DNA from: Chloroflexota bacterium
Lineage (GTDB): Bacteria > Chloroflexota > Ktedonobacteria > Ktedonobacterales > JADMIN01
Direction: 5' to 3'
NCBI GenBank assembly: GCA_021323855.1
Contig: JAJPKE010000015.1
Span: 248,001 to 312,000, forward strand
DNA: 64,000 nucleotides
The notes beneath the pieces are model-generated. The model did no database searches. It worked only from the letters and a program-made list of their open reading frames with translations, and was not told the DNA's origin. A program made the translations under genes and the position numbers. Shown here one piece after another: positions 50,195 through 58,512 of the stretch (its first letter is position 1; each line of letters begins with the position of its first letter).

Positions 50195-50992
50195 TTATCT
50201 ATCAAACAACCGTTCCAGCACCACCGCCACGCCGTCCTCCTCGTTGGAGAGCGTGATTTCATCGGCGGCTGCGAGTACGTCGGGATGCGCGTTCGCCATT
50301 GCCACGCTATGTCCCGCCCAGCGCAGCATCGGCAGATCGTTTGGCATATCGCCGAAGGCGATTACCTCGTCCGGCTGAATGCCACGCTGCGCGCAGAGCC
50401 AGGCCAGCGCCAGCGACTTCTGCGCCTCTGGCGCGGACATCTCCACGAATGGCGCGCCGGAATACGTTGCCAGCGCGCGCCCGGCAGCAAGACGCTGCGC
50501 CAGCGGCAGCAACGCTTCCACCGGCATCTCTGGATGCACCGCGATCAGTTTGCTGATGGGCTGTTCGCAGAGCGCCAGTGCATCCGCCAGCAGGATATCC
50601 GGCGGTGGCGTTCGCTGGAGCGCCGTGAGGTAGCCAGGTTCGCAACCCATGACCATTTCGCGCTCAAAGGCAAAGCAGACGCCGGGAGCCGCCGCGCGCA
50701 ATTCAGTGACCAGCGCCACCGCTAGTGCTGGCGCAATCGGCGTGTGCCGGATGATCGTATGCTCAGTGGGGTCGTAAATCAGCGCGCCGTTGCCGCAGAT
50801 AGCGATATTGGGGATGCCCAACTCCTCGGCCACCGTGCGCAGGAAGCGTGGCGGGCGGCCTGTCACCAGCACAATCTCGATTCCGACGGCGCGCACACGT
50901 TCCAGCGCCCGACGGGTGCGTAGCGAGATAGTCTTGTCATCGCGCAGCAATGTGCCATCGAGGTCGGTCGCCAACAGCCGGATGTTGCGCAT
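50195..50992 (-). CDS. Cof-type HAD phosphatase
   Basis: 265 aa, ATG 50992. HAD motif I LLATDLDGTLLRDD, motif II VLVTGRPPR, Lys in PISKLIAV and motif IV VIAFGDMPNDLPML, typical of the Cof/YbjI subfamily that dephosphorylates sugar phosphates or nucleotides. First gene of a pair with the thioesterase. Confidence 0.93.
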   Translation of the reverse strand: MRNIRLLATDLDGTLLRDDKTISLRTRRALERVRAVGIEIVLVTGRPPRFLRTVAEELGIPNIAICGNGALIYDPTEHTIIRHTPIAPALAVALVTELRAAAPGVCFAFEREMVMGCEPGYLTALQRTPPPDILLADALALCEQPISKLIAVHPEMPVEALLPLAQRLAAGRALATYSGAPFVEMSAPEAQKSLALAWLCAQRGIQPDEVIAFGDMPNDLPMLRWAGHSVAMANAHPDVLAAADEITLSNEEDGVAVVLERLFDR

Positions 50993-51024
50993 GCGCTTCT
51001 CTGTTCCCTGACATCCTAACGAGA

Positions 51025-52530
51025 TTACTGCTGCTGCTCGCCTTCTGCCTGTTCCAGTATCGCTGGCGGTGGCTCGCTAGCCGTAGCTACGGCTGGCGCT
51101 GCGGTCGCAGCCGGGCGTGGCAGGCGTCGCCGCCGGTTCGCCTGGCGTTTCGCCTCAGCGCGCGCTTTCAGGCGCGGCACATAGAGCCAGACATAGAGAT
51201 ACGTGACGGCGAAGACGCCAACGGTGATGACCAGCGGCCAGGGCGTCGGCGTCAGTCCGGCGGCCAAACCAAGCGCCGTAAAGATGATGACACTGAGGAG
51301 GGGAATCGTCAAGCCAAAGGGAATGCGGAAGGAGCGCGCGGCGTCGCGCTGGCGGCGGCGCAACTGAATGACACAGAGGCCGGCCACCGCGTAGATCATC
51401 GCTTCCAGAACCGCGCCGACCAGAATGAGCATGCTCGCGGCGTTGGAGAGAACCACCAGCACGGCGATCACCGCCGAGGCGACCGCCAGCGTCAGCACCG
51501 TCACCCAGGGGACGAGCCGCGCGCTGATTTGCGCGAAGGCGTCCGGCAGGGTTGCCTCACGTGCTGCGGCGTAGATGAAGCGCGAGGCGGTGGCAAAGCC
51601 GCCGTTGAAGGTCATGACGCCGGTAAAGATCGTCGCAATCAGCATCCAGACGATGCCTGCCTCGCCCAGCGCCGTCTGGCCAAGAATCATCTGCGGCACC
51701 GGCGTGCAGACCTGGTTCGGCATACCGATGTGCTGGCAAAGCCGGTCAATATGCACGAGATTGGTGCAGGCGACCGTAAAGAGCGAATAGGAGACGAAGA
51801 GCAGGCCCAGCGAGACGAACATGCCGCGTGGAATGGTGGTCGTATCATTCAGTTCCTCAGAGAGCGGCGTCACCCACTCGAAGGCGGAGAAGGTGAAGAC
51901 GCCGACCGCGACGGCGTTGATGAGGTTGCCGGGGGCGCCGAAGGCATTGAAGGGCTGGTTGAGGTGAAAGCCGCCATGCGCCAGCGCAATCAGCGAGATG
52001 GCGCCGAGCGAAATCAGCAGCGAATAGGTGGTGATGTCTTGCAGCGTGCCAGCGATCTTGATGCCCAGCAGATTTGAGACGGCGGCCAGCGCCAATATGG
52101 CGAATATCCAGACCATCACAGGTATCTGATGGAGGAAGGTGCCGCTGAACGCCGATTGATCGAAGAAGTAGGAGATGGCGCTGCCGACGATGTAGCTATC
52201 GGCGGCGATGACAGCAACGACGGTCAGCACGTAGCCAAAAGCAATCGTCAGTGAGGAGCGTTCGTTGAAGGCTGCGCCGATATATTGGCGCACCGCCGCC
52301 GCCGTGGGATAGAGCGCGTTTAGTTCGGAGAAGCAGAACGCCGCCAGCAGCGCCAGCAGTCCGGCGATCAGCAGCGCAATCCAGGCGGAGTCGCCCGCCA
52401 TGAACGCGGCGATCTGCACGCAACTGAGCAGGCTGATGGCGGCATAGGCCAGGCCGGTGCTGGTGGAGACGACGGTGCGGAACGGCAGGACACGGCGCAA
52501 TCGCCCGGCTGGCGCGCTGGAAACGGCCAT
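51025..52530 (-). CDS. APC-superfamily amino acid/amine permease
   Basis: 501 aa, ATG 52530 with GGGGAG upstream. About 12 membrane helices with the APC signature near the start (VVSTSTGLAYAAISLLS) and FSAFEWVTPLSEELNDTTTI in the middle, where E-E-x-x-x-P is typical of the family. The C-terminal tail of about 45 residues is Arg- then Ala/Pro/Gln-rich. It imports or exchanges amino acids or polyamines; specificity unknown. Confidence 0.9.
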   Translation of the reverse strand: MAVSSAPAGRLRRVLPFRTVVSTSTGLAYAAISLLSCVQIAAFMAGDSAWIALLIAGLLALLAAFCFSELNALYPTAAAVRQYIGAAFNERSSLTIAFGYVLTVVAVIAADSYIVGSAISYFFDQSAFSGTFLHQIPVMVWIFAILALAAVSNLLGIKIAGTLQDITTYSLLISLGAISLIALAHGGFHLNQPFNAFGAPGNLINAVAVGVFTFSAFEWVTPLSEELNDTTTIPRGMFVSLGLLFVSYSLFTVACTNLVHIDRLCQHIGMPNQVCTPVPQMILGQTALGEAGIVWMLIATIFTGVMTFNGGFATASRFIYAAAREATLPDAFAQISARLVPWVTVLTLAVASAVIAVLVVLSNAASMLILVGAVLEAMIYAVAGLCVIQLRRRQRDAARSFRIPFGLTIPLLSVIIFTALGLAAGLTPTPWPLVITVGVFAVTYLYVWLYVPRLKARAEAKRQANRRRRLPRPAATAAPAVATASEPPPAILEQAEGEQQQ

Positions 52531-52675
52531 AGAACATACACTCCCCGCTGAACAACAATGTGTGCCTTATGATAGCAGACTCGTCTATCTTGTGTCACCG
52601 CTGGGCACAGTGAGCGAGCTACCATAGTTATATAACCAGCCATAAGGCGCGAGAATAGTCAAAAAGTGTAGTGAT

Positions 52676-52733
52676 ATTGTGAGCGAATTGTGAGCATAGG
52701 AAGGCGCAAAGGACCTGATGGCTCAACTATAAT
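52676..52733 (+). promoter_or_regulatory. Promoter with tandem ATTGTGAGC repeats
   Basis: ATTGTGAGC occurs at 52676-52684 and 52687-52695, starts 11 bp apart. A perfect minus-10 TATAAT lies at 52728-52733, with no good minus-35 box. This suggests an activator site for the small gene at 52829. Confidence 0.6.
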
Positions 52734-52828
52734 CCTGGCAATAGGCCGTTATAGATGCCATATGTCGGAGGTTGCGCAGGCGCGCAGGTGCGCAGGGTTG
52801 GCAGCAATGTGTGAAAGGGGACTATGAG

Positions 52829-53155
52829 ATGCCCACAAAGCCGGAGCCAGTCACCGAGGTCGAGCAATGCCCATTGTACCGGCTGCTCGCCGCTGAGCGG
52901 CAGGCGCTTGATGCTGCTCTCCTCCGCTTGACCAGCGGTCAAGCGGCGCTGTATGAGCCACTCAACGCGCGTTCGCGGGCGGCAGGGCTGGTGCAATTTA
53001 GCATCTGCTGGCGCCGCGCGAACGGGCAGCGTCTGCGTGCGAGCGCGCTCTCTCATATCGAAGAGGCCGTTGGGTACCTCCCGGTAAGCGAGCAGAGCGA
53101 TATCCTCGACGCGCTCGCCGCCTGTCGCGCTGGCTGCACAATCAGACGGTCATGA
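52829..53155 (+). CDS. Small protein of unknown function
   Basis: 108 aa from ATG 52829, with AAAGGGGA upstream. Mostly helical and charged (CPLYRLLAAERQALDAALLR, VSEQSDILDALAACRAGC), no membrane segment or known domain. Its end overlaps that of the convergent anchored-protein gene by 14 bp. Confidence 0.6.
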   Translation: MPTKPEPVTEVEQCPLYRLLAAERQALDAALLRLTSGQAALYEPLNARSRAAGLVQFSICWRRANGQRLRASALSHIEEAVGYLPVSEQSDILDALAACRAGCTIRRS

Positions 53156-53963
53156 CCGGGACGGAGTACCCTGAAGATGACGAGGTGAGCCGCGCGGTGA
53201 TGACCAGCGCGTCGCTGGTCGTGTCTACGCCGATGATCTGATAGTGTAGCCCCTGGATGGGCGTCCCCTGGCTGTAGTTGGCGAATTGCCGGTTGATCGC
53301 CTGCTCGATGGCGCTATTGACTGCCCCGCCCAGGCTGGCATTGAAGCCGTTCAGCGTGACGCGCTGCACCTTGAAGTCTATCGAGCCGTTGGCGGCCACC
53401 GTTGGCGAAAGCGTCACCACCAGGCTGGGTGTGATGCCCACCACTGACTGCCCATCTACGCGCACATCAATCTGGTCGCCGTCGTGGAGCGTCGTGCTGA
53501 CATGCTGGATGGTGATAGGGAGCTGCGGCTGCACCTTCTGAAGCGCCGCCTGCATCCCAATCTCCAGCGCCTCGTGGTCAATCGCTATCGCCACATTCCC
53601 GCTCTGTGGCGTCGCCGGTGGCGTATAGCTGATGCCATACGGGCTGAAGAGCAGGTACAGCAGAAATCCGAGCAGCAGCGTTAGAAGGATGCCACAGACG
53701 AGGCCGATGTAGAGCGCGCGCTGGCGCAGCAGATGGCGCAGCAGATGGCGCAGCCGCTGACGCCAGCCGCTCCCAGCATGGCTATCGGCGCGTGCTGGCG
53801 CTGCCGTCTGGCTGACTGCCGTAGCCTGATCGGTCCGGTCCATGTGATCCACCTGATCCATCTGATCGGTCTGCTCAGTGTGATGGACGTTAGTGGCTTC
53901 TGGTTGGATATGTTGAGATGTTTGCGATTGTTGTTGCCGCTGCTCTTGTTGCTGCTGTTGCAT
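53142..53963 (-). CDS. Membrane-anchored protein with a polyglutamine/repeat N-terminus
   Basis: 273 aa if ATG 53963 is used; the frame is open to 54092 and ATG 54032 is an alternative, so the start is unsure. The N-terminus is Gln-rich (MQQQQQEQRQQQ) and then has TEQTDQMDQVDHMDRTDQ, encoded by a 9-bp-period array at about 53841-53877; RHLLRHLLRQR comes from a 12-bp repeat. One membrane helix follows (IGLVCGILLTLLLGFLLYLL), then an outer domain of about 160 residues (LPITIQHVSTTLHDGDQIDV, NGSIDFKVQRVTLNGF) resembling LmeA/DUF2993-like lipid-binding folds, unproven. Confidence 0.65.
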   Translation of the reverse strand: MQQQQQEQRQQQSQTSQHIQPEATNVHHTEQTDQMDQVDHMDRTDQATAVSQTAAPARADSHAGSGWRQRLRHLLRHLLRQRALYIGLVCGILLTLLLGFLLYLLFSPYGISYTPPATPQSGNVAIAIDHEALEIGMQAALQKVQPQLPITIQHVSTTLHDGDQIDVRVDGQSVVGITPSLVVTLSPTVAANGSIDFKVQRVTLNGFNASLGGAVNSAIEQAINRQFANYSQGTPIQGLHYQIIGVDTTSDALVITARLTSSSSGYSVPVMTV

Positions 53964-54093
53964 GGCTGGCCGTCCAATACAAGCGCCTATGAAACATGGG
54001 ATGTAGAGGAAGATATAAAGAGGCCATTGCATATCTCCGGCCAGCGCAGGACAGCGCAAAACATGAGCGCCAGGAGCAGCAGAAGAAATCATC

Positions 54094-54136
54094 TATCAGA
54101 AATCTGATACCCCACCTGCATGTGATATGGTATACT
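54094..54136 (+). promoter_or_regulatory. Promoter with a palindromic operator
   Basis: TATCAGA-AA-TCTGATA (54094-54109) lies just upstream of a minus-10 box TATACT (54131-54136), covering the minus-35 region of a rightward promoter. It would control the small ORF at 54324 and the XRE gene, and perhaps the divergent anchored-protein gene. Confidence 0.5.
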
Positions 54137-54323
54137 AGCCGCAGCGAGTGGTTCGCCGTGCGATTGTGCCAGGTGTAACAGCGAGAACATCGGCCTGGAC
54201 AACGGCGTGATTGCGATTTGGCGGCCAAACGCAAGGTGTTATTTCCCTACGTAGACAGTAGATAGTGGCACCATCTACGAAACGTTTTTCCTCTCAATCC
54301 TCGTTTTAGGAGGTCGGGGGCCG

Positions 54324-54389
54324 ATGTCAACATTGCTTCTGGTTAGAACAGCAGGAACCAACGGCACAGCGCTGACCAGCGTGCGCTAG
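54324..54389 (+). CDS. Small ORF (21 aa) in the leader of the XRE regulator gene
   Basis: MSTLLLVRTAGTNGTALTSV plus one residue, preceded by a strong TTTTAGGAGGTC ribosome site. It lies about 160 bp before the XRE gene in a leader of about 400 nt. It could be a leader peptide; no coding evidence beyond the ribosome site. Confidence 0.4.
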   Translation: MSTLLLVRTAGTNGTALTSVR

Positions 54390-54547
54390 CGCTTGTGCGC
54401 CTGCAACCACTGGACTACGTCCATCTCTAAATGCGCACGTCCGGGGGCGTATTGCGCCCACTTTACGCGGATTCGTTCTGCGTCCGGGCTGGCTGGAGAT
54501 GGGTGCCTCTACTTGTTCTTGATGTTTCACCAGGAGATGGATACGAC

Positions 54548-55159
54548 ATGGCCACCGATGGCACGCCGGAACCGGCGGCGAAGCGGTGCGGCGAAGCGAT
54601 AGCCCGATTGCGCACACTCCGGCGCTGGTCACGGGCACAACTGGTTATCCGGTTGTACGACGAGCTTGCACCAGACGACCCCAACTATAACAGCATCAGC
54701 GAAACCTGGCTTGCGCGCCTGGAAAATGGCCGTATGGTCAAAGTGCCCCGCCAGACCGTCGAGGCGCTCTGCCGTGCCCTCCGCTGCACGCCGCAGGAAC
54801 GCGCAACCGTGCTGCTGCACGCCGACCGCAGCGTCCTTGCCGAGCATGAGGGCACGCCGGACGCCACCGCCGAGGCGCTTACCTATGTCATGGATCGCCT
54901 CTACCACGAAGCCTACGAAGTCTTCGCCACGGTGATCGGCGAGCGACCCTCCACGGCGCTCGATGAGACGGAGCTACTGGAAGTGACGGCAACGGCGCTC
55001 GACCTGCTGGTTGCCCGGCAACGCAAACAGCAGTTGCAGGCGGCTAACGGACGTGCCACTCCGCCGCTGCGCCCATCCCTTCCGCCGCGCGACAGCCGGC
55101 TCACGCTCGTCCCCGCGCGAACCGCGCAGGAACGCCAGACCAGCAAAACCGGCGCATGA
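54548..55159 (+). CDS. XRE-like helix-turn-helix transcription regulator
   Basis: 203 aa from ATG 54548, with AGGAGA a little distant; the frame is open further upstream. An atypical HTH (residues about 17-80): CGEAIARLRTLRRWSRAQLV, then WLARLENGRMVKVPRQTVEA and LCRALRCTPQERATVLLHAD. A helical part and a Pro-rich tail follow. It probably binds DNA and controls nearby genes, perhaps the GNAT cluster downstream (inference). Confidence 0.8.
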   Translation: MATDGTPEPAAKRCGEAIARLRTLRRWSRAQLVIRLYDELAPDDPNYNSISETWLARLENGRMVKVPRQTVEALCRALRCTPQERATVLLHADRSVLAEHEGTPDATAEALTYVMDRLYHEAYEVFATVIGERPSTALDETELLEVTATALDLLVARQRKQQLQAANGRATPPLRPSLPPRDSRLTLVPARTAQERQTSKTGA

Positions 55160-55245
55160 ACGATCATGAACGACCATGAGCGGGCGCCGGAACACTGAAG
55201 CTGATACAGAACGATAGATGATAGACAGAACAGGAATAGATTGGT

Positions 55246-56226
55246 ATGCCAACCGCACTCGAACAACGTTTCACCGTGCGCCCGCCGGTGGATGAGGATA
55301 TTCGCGCCATCATTGAACTGGTGATGGCGCTGGACCTGCTGCATTACGGCGTCGCTGATGAATACGCGCCTGACGACATCCGCGACGACTGGAGCCATCT
55401 CAACCGTGAGACGGACGCCTGGGCGGTCGTTGCGCCGGATGGGCAACTCGCCGCTTACGCGACCGTCACCGATCATGGTTTCGGGCGCATCGAGGCCGAT
55501 GGCTATGTCCATCCCAATTTCCAGGGGCAGGGCATCGGCACGGAACTGGTGCGCCTGATGGAGACGCGCGCCCGCGACTTCATTCCCAGCGCGCCGGAAC
55601 ACGCCCGCGTCGTTCTTACCAACTCCGTGTTGCAGTCGGATATCCCAGCGCAACGCATCATGGAGGACGCGGGTTTTGGGCTGGCGCGCGCTTTCTGGCG
55701 CATGGCGATTGACCTGGCGGATGCGCCTCCCGCGCCGCAATGGCCTGACGGCGTCACACTGCGCACATTCATCCCAGGGCAAGATGATCGCGCTGTCTTC
55801 GATGCTGTCGAGGAGGCGTTCAAAGACCATTGGGATCATGTGCCCCATGAGTTCGATGAATGGATGGAGCGCACGAAGCGCGAGAGCTTCGATCCCACGC
55901 TCTGGTTCCTGGCGATGGATGGCGCGGAGATTGCCGGTGTCACACTCTGTCGTCTGCGTCCGGATGAAAGCGCCTGGATCAATACCGTCGCGGTGCGGCG
56001 TTCGTGGCGCAAGCGCGGGCTGGGGCTGGCGTTGCTACACCATGCCTTCGCGGAGTTTTACCGGCGCGGCATCCAACATGCGGCGCTGGGGGTGGACGCG
56101 CAAAGCCTGACGGGCGCAACCCGGCTCTATGAACGCGCCGGTATGCACGTCTCGTTGCGTATCGCCACCTATCAAAAGGAGCTGCGCCCCGGCGTGGACC
56201 TCAGCACCCAAACACTGCACGAGTAA
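55246..56226 (+). CDS. Double-GNAT acetyltransferase (MshD-like layout), copy 1
   Basis: 326 aa. Two GNAT domains: about 8-160 with NFQGQGIGTELVRLME (acetyl-CoA loop), and about 170-320 with WRKRGLGLALLHHAFAEFYR. The arrangement resembles mycothiol synthase, but identity is not established. It shares long identical stretches with copy 2, for example FDPTLWFLAMDGAEIAG and LTGATRLYERAGM. First of three tandem double-GNAT genes, separated from copy 2 by two palindromic repeats. Confidence 0.88.
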   Translation: MPTALEQRFTVRPPVDEDIRAIIELVMALDLLHYGVADEYAPDDIRDDWSHLNRETDAWAVVAPDGQLAAYATVTDHGFGRIEADGYVHPNFQGQGIGTELVRLMETRARDFIPSAPEHARVVLTNSVLQSDIPAQRIMEDAGFGLARAFWRMAIDLADAPPAPQWPDGVTLRTFIPGQDDRAVFDAVEEAFKDHWDHVPHEFDEWMERTKRESFDPTLWFLAMDGAEIAGVTLCRLRPDESAWINTVAVRRSWRKRGLGLALLHHAFAEFYRRGIQHAALGVDAQSLTGATRLYERAGMHVSLRIATYQKELRPGVDLSTQTLHE

Positions 56227-56256
56227 CGTAAGAGAGGCGATTGGCTGGCGAGGAAA

Positions 56257-56440
56257 GACCTCACCCCCGGCCCCTCTCCCGCGAGGAGAGGGGAGAACGG
56301 GTGCTGGTACTCAAGCGGGCGCAGGCGATACTCTCCTGTTTCTAGCTTGCATTCGCGGGCCACCCATGCGTGCAGGTTCACTTGCATGTCTCCTCTGGCT
56401 CCCCTCTCCCGCGCACGGGGGAGGGGTTGGGGGTGGGGGC
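56257..56440. repeat. Two GC-rich palindromic repeats between GNAT copies 1 and 2
   Basis: One copy around 56257-56301 (GCCCCTCTCCCGCGAGGAGA type) and one at 56401-56440 (CCCCTCTCCCGCGCACGGGG followed by GAGGGGTTGGGGGTGGGGGC). The second matches the repeats in the pyr operon closely. Confidence 0.88.
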
Positions 56441-56469
56441 TATATTCTCATAGAAAGTGATCTTCTCCC

Positions 56470-57468
56470 ATGACTACAACGCTGCCGCAAGGCTACGCGA
56501 TACGGCGGCCAACACTGGACGACATTTCGGTGCTGACTGATCTTGCCGTCACCAACAATCTCGTCACGCTTGGCGAGCAAGATATCGTCGAGGAAGATAT
56601 CCGCTCCGAGTTACAGACCACCGACCTGGAGCGCGACGCTTGGCTCGTATTGGCGCCGGATGGGCGTATCGTCGCCTATGCCCTGCTATATTCGAACGAT
56701 CTCGGCAAGTTCTTTGGCGAGATTACTGTGCATCCAGATGTCCGGCGGCGCGGCCTGGGAACGCATCTCCGCGAACTGATCGAGGCGCGCGCCAACGAGC
56801 GCAGCGGCGAAGTCGCGCCGGATGCGCGTATTACGCTGAATGGCGGCATCTACCACGGCGACGAAGCCAGCCAACGTTTTGTCGAGCGCGCTGGCATGAC
56901 GCACATCCGCAGCTTCTTGCGTATGGAGATTGACCTGACGGAGCCGCCGCCTGCGCCCAAGTGGCCGGCTGGCCTCGAACCGCATACGTTCGTCGCTGGC
57001 CAGGAACGCGCCGTCTATGAGGCAGACGACGAAGCGTTTCAAGATCACTGGGGCCACGCGCAACGGCCCTATGATGAATGGCTCAAATGGAGCGTGCAGC
57101 GGGCGGACTTCGACCCGACGCTCTGGTTCCTGGCGATGGACGGCGCAGAGATTGCCGGCGCTGCGCTCTGCTGGTTCACGCCGGACCTCGGTGAAAACGG
57201 CATGGGCTGGGTCGGGCAGCTCTGGGTACGGCGTCCGTGGCGCAAGCGCGGGCTAGGGCTGGCGTTGCTGCATCATGCCTTCGCGGAGTTCTACCGGCGC
57301 GGCGTCGGGCGCGTGGCGCTGGGGGTGGATTCCCAGAACCTCACGGGCGCGACCAGGCTCTACGAGCGCGCCGGGATGACGGCTCGCCACCAATGGGATT
57401 CGTACCAGAAAGAGTTGCGTCCTGGCGTCGAATATACGACGACGGCGCTTGACGGGGAACAGGCATGA
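56470..57468 (+). CDS. Double-GNAT acetyltransferase, copy 2
   Basis: 332 aa, ATG 56470. N-terminal GNAT with VHPDVRRRGLGTHLRELIEA (acetyl-CoA loop R-R-G-L-G) and C-terminal GNAT with VRRPWRKRGLGLALLHHAFA. The C-terminal halves of copies 1 and 2 are much more alike than their N-terminal halves. The stop overlaps the start of copy 3 (ATGA), so these two are coupled. Substrate unknown. Confidence 0.88.
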   Translation: MTTTLPQGYAIRRPTLDDISVLTDLAVTNNLVTLGEQDIVEEDIRSELQTTDLERDAWLVLAPDGRIVAYALLYSNDLGKFFGEITVHPDVRRRGLGTHLRELIEARANERSGEVAPDARITLNGGIYHGDEASQRFVERAGMTHIRSFLRMEIDLTEPPPAPKWPAGLEPHTFVAGQERAVYEADDEAFQDHWGHAQRPYDEWLKWSVQRADFDPTLWFLAMDGAEIAGAALCWFTPDLGENGMGWVGQLWVRRPWRKRGLGLALLHHAFAEFYRRGVGRVALGVDSQNLTGATRLYERAGMTARHQWDSYQKELRPGVEYTTTALDGEQA

Positions 57469-58388
57469 GTGGAAATACGCCGTGGGGGATGCGCCCGCCT
57501 GCCGGTGATGCTGATTATCAGCGCATCGTCGCGCTCGTCTGGGCGTACCCAACAGAGAATCTGCACGTCTGCGATCTGCCCTATCGTCTCTGTAGCCCGG
57601 GCGCGCGTTCGGCGGAGGATGCGCGCCTCTGGGAAGATGAGAACGGCGATTTGCTGGCGTTTGCCATCGTGCAGCATACGTCCTTTGGCACACTGGACTA
57701 TTTCATCCGGCCTGATGCGCGCAATCAGGGGATAGAGGTGGCGATGATCGCATGGGCGACGCCACGCTTCCAGCACTGGACCACCGCCGCCGGGCGCGAT
57801 CTCTCGTGGTGGATAGATAGTCGCACGGATCAGCCGGACCGGCTGGCGCTGGCCGCGCAGTGTGGTTTCGCACGCGACAACTGGCATACCGTCCATATGC
57901 TGCGCCCGCTCGATCAGCCGATTCCCGAACCGCAGTTGCCGGTAGGTTTTACCATACGTCCGCTGGCCGGAGAGGCTGAGGTGGAGGCGATGGTGGCGCT
58001 GCATCGCGCGGCGTTCGATACGGAGAATATGACGGTCGCCTGGCGGCGCGCGACGCTGGCAATGCCGCAGTACGACCCGGCGCATGATCTAGTAGTCGAG
58101 GCGCCGGATGGGCGGCTGGCGGCGTTCTGCCTCTGCTGGCGTTGCCCCGCGACCGGCGAGGCACAAGTTGAGCCGATGGGCGCGCATCCCGATTTCCAGC
58201 GGCTGGGTTTGGGGCGTGCGCTGCTCGATGAGCAGTTTCGCCGTCTGCGTGCGGCTGGCGTAACCAATGCCGTCGTTGAAACCTACAGCGTATTTGAGAG
58301 TGCCATCGCGCTGTATGCGTCCGTTGGCTTTCGTGTGGTGCAGACCATCGAGAAATACGCCAAAGACTTCGCGTCAAGTGCGCAATAG
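57465..58388 (+). CDS. Double-GNAT acetyltransferase, copy 3
   Basis: 307 aa, starting in the stop of copy 2. The N-terminal half is a degenerate GNAT (FIRPDARNQGIEVAMIAWAT, without a normal acetyl-CoA loop). The C-terminal half has VEPMGAHPDFQRLGLGRALL with an intact R/Q-x-x-G-x-G/A loop, then YASVGFRVVQT. It is the most diverged of the three. Confidence 0.87.
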   Translation: MSGNTPWGMRPPAGDADYQRIVALVWAYPTENLHVCDLPYRLCSPGARSAEDARLWEDENGDLLAFAIVQHTSFGTLDYFIRPDARNQGIEVAMIAWATPRFQHWTTAAGRDLSWWIDSRTDQPDRLALAAQCGFARDNWHTVHMLRPLDQPIPEPQLPVGFTIRPLAGEAEVEAMVALHRAAFDTENMTVAWRRATLAMPQYDPAHDLVVEAPDGRLAAFCLCWRCPATGEAQVEPMGAHPDFQRLGLGRALLDEQFRRLRAAGVTNAVVETYSVFESAIALYASVGFRVVQTIEKYAKDFASSAQ

Positions 58389-58425
58389 AACGACAACTAT
58401 TTTCTCACCAAAGGAGGGTAGCAAC

Positions 58426-58491
58426 GTGTTAACCATCGTCACACCACCGACTAATTTCCTACTGTTGCGGCGGCTGAGGTCGCCTATGTGA
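58426..58491 (+). CDS. Candidate 21-codon leader peptide before the MFS exporter
   Basis: GTG 58426 with a very strong AAAGGAGGGT site encodes MLTIVTPPTNFLLLRRLRSP plus Met, ending at TGA 58491. An 10-codon ORF starts at ATG 58492, directly after that stop, and ends 15 bp or less from the MFS start region. Such layouts are used in translation attenuation of antibiotic-resistance genes. Function here is inference. Confidence 0.45.
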   Translation: MLTIVTPPTNFLLLRRLRSPM

Positions 58492-58512
58492 TGTGGCGAG
58501 GTTTTATCCCAC

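Noticed and set aside
50950..52077. 375-codon plus-strand frame opposite the APC permease
   Set aside because: The product is Arg/Asp/Gly-rich without domain pattern; the minus-strand permease accounts for the sequence.
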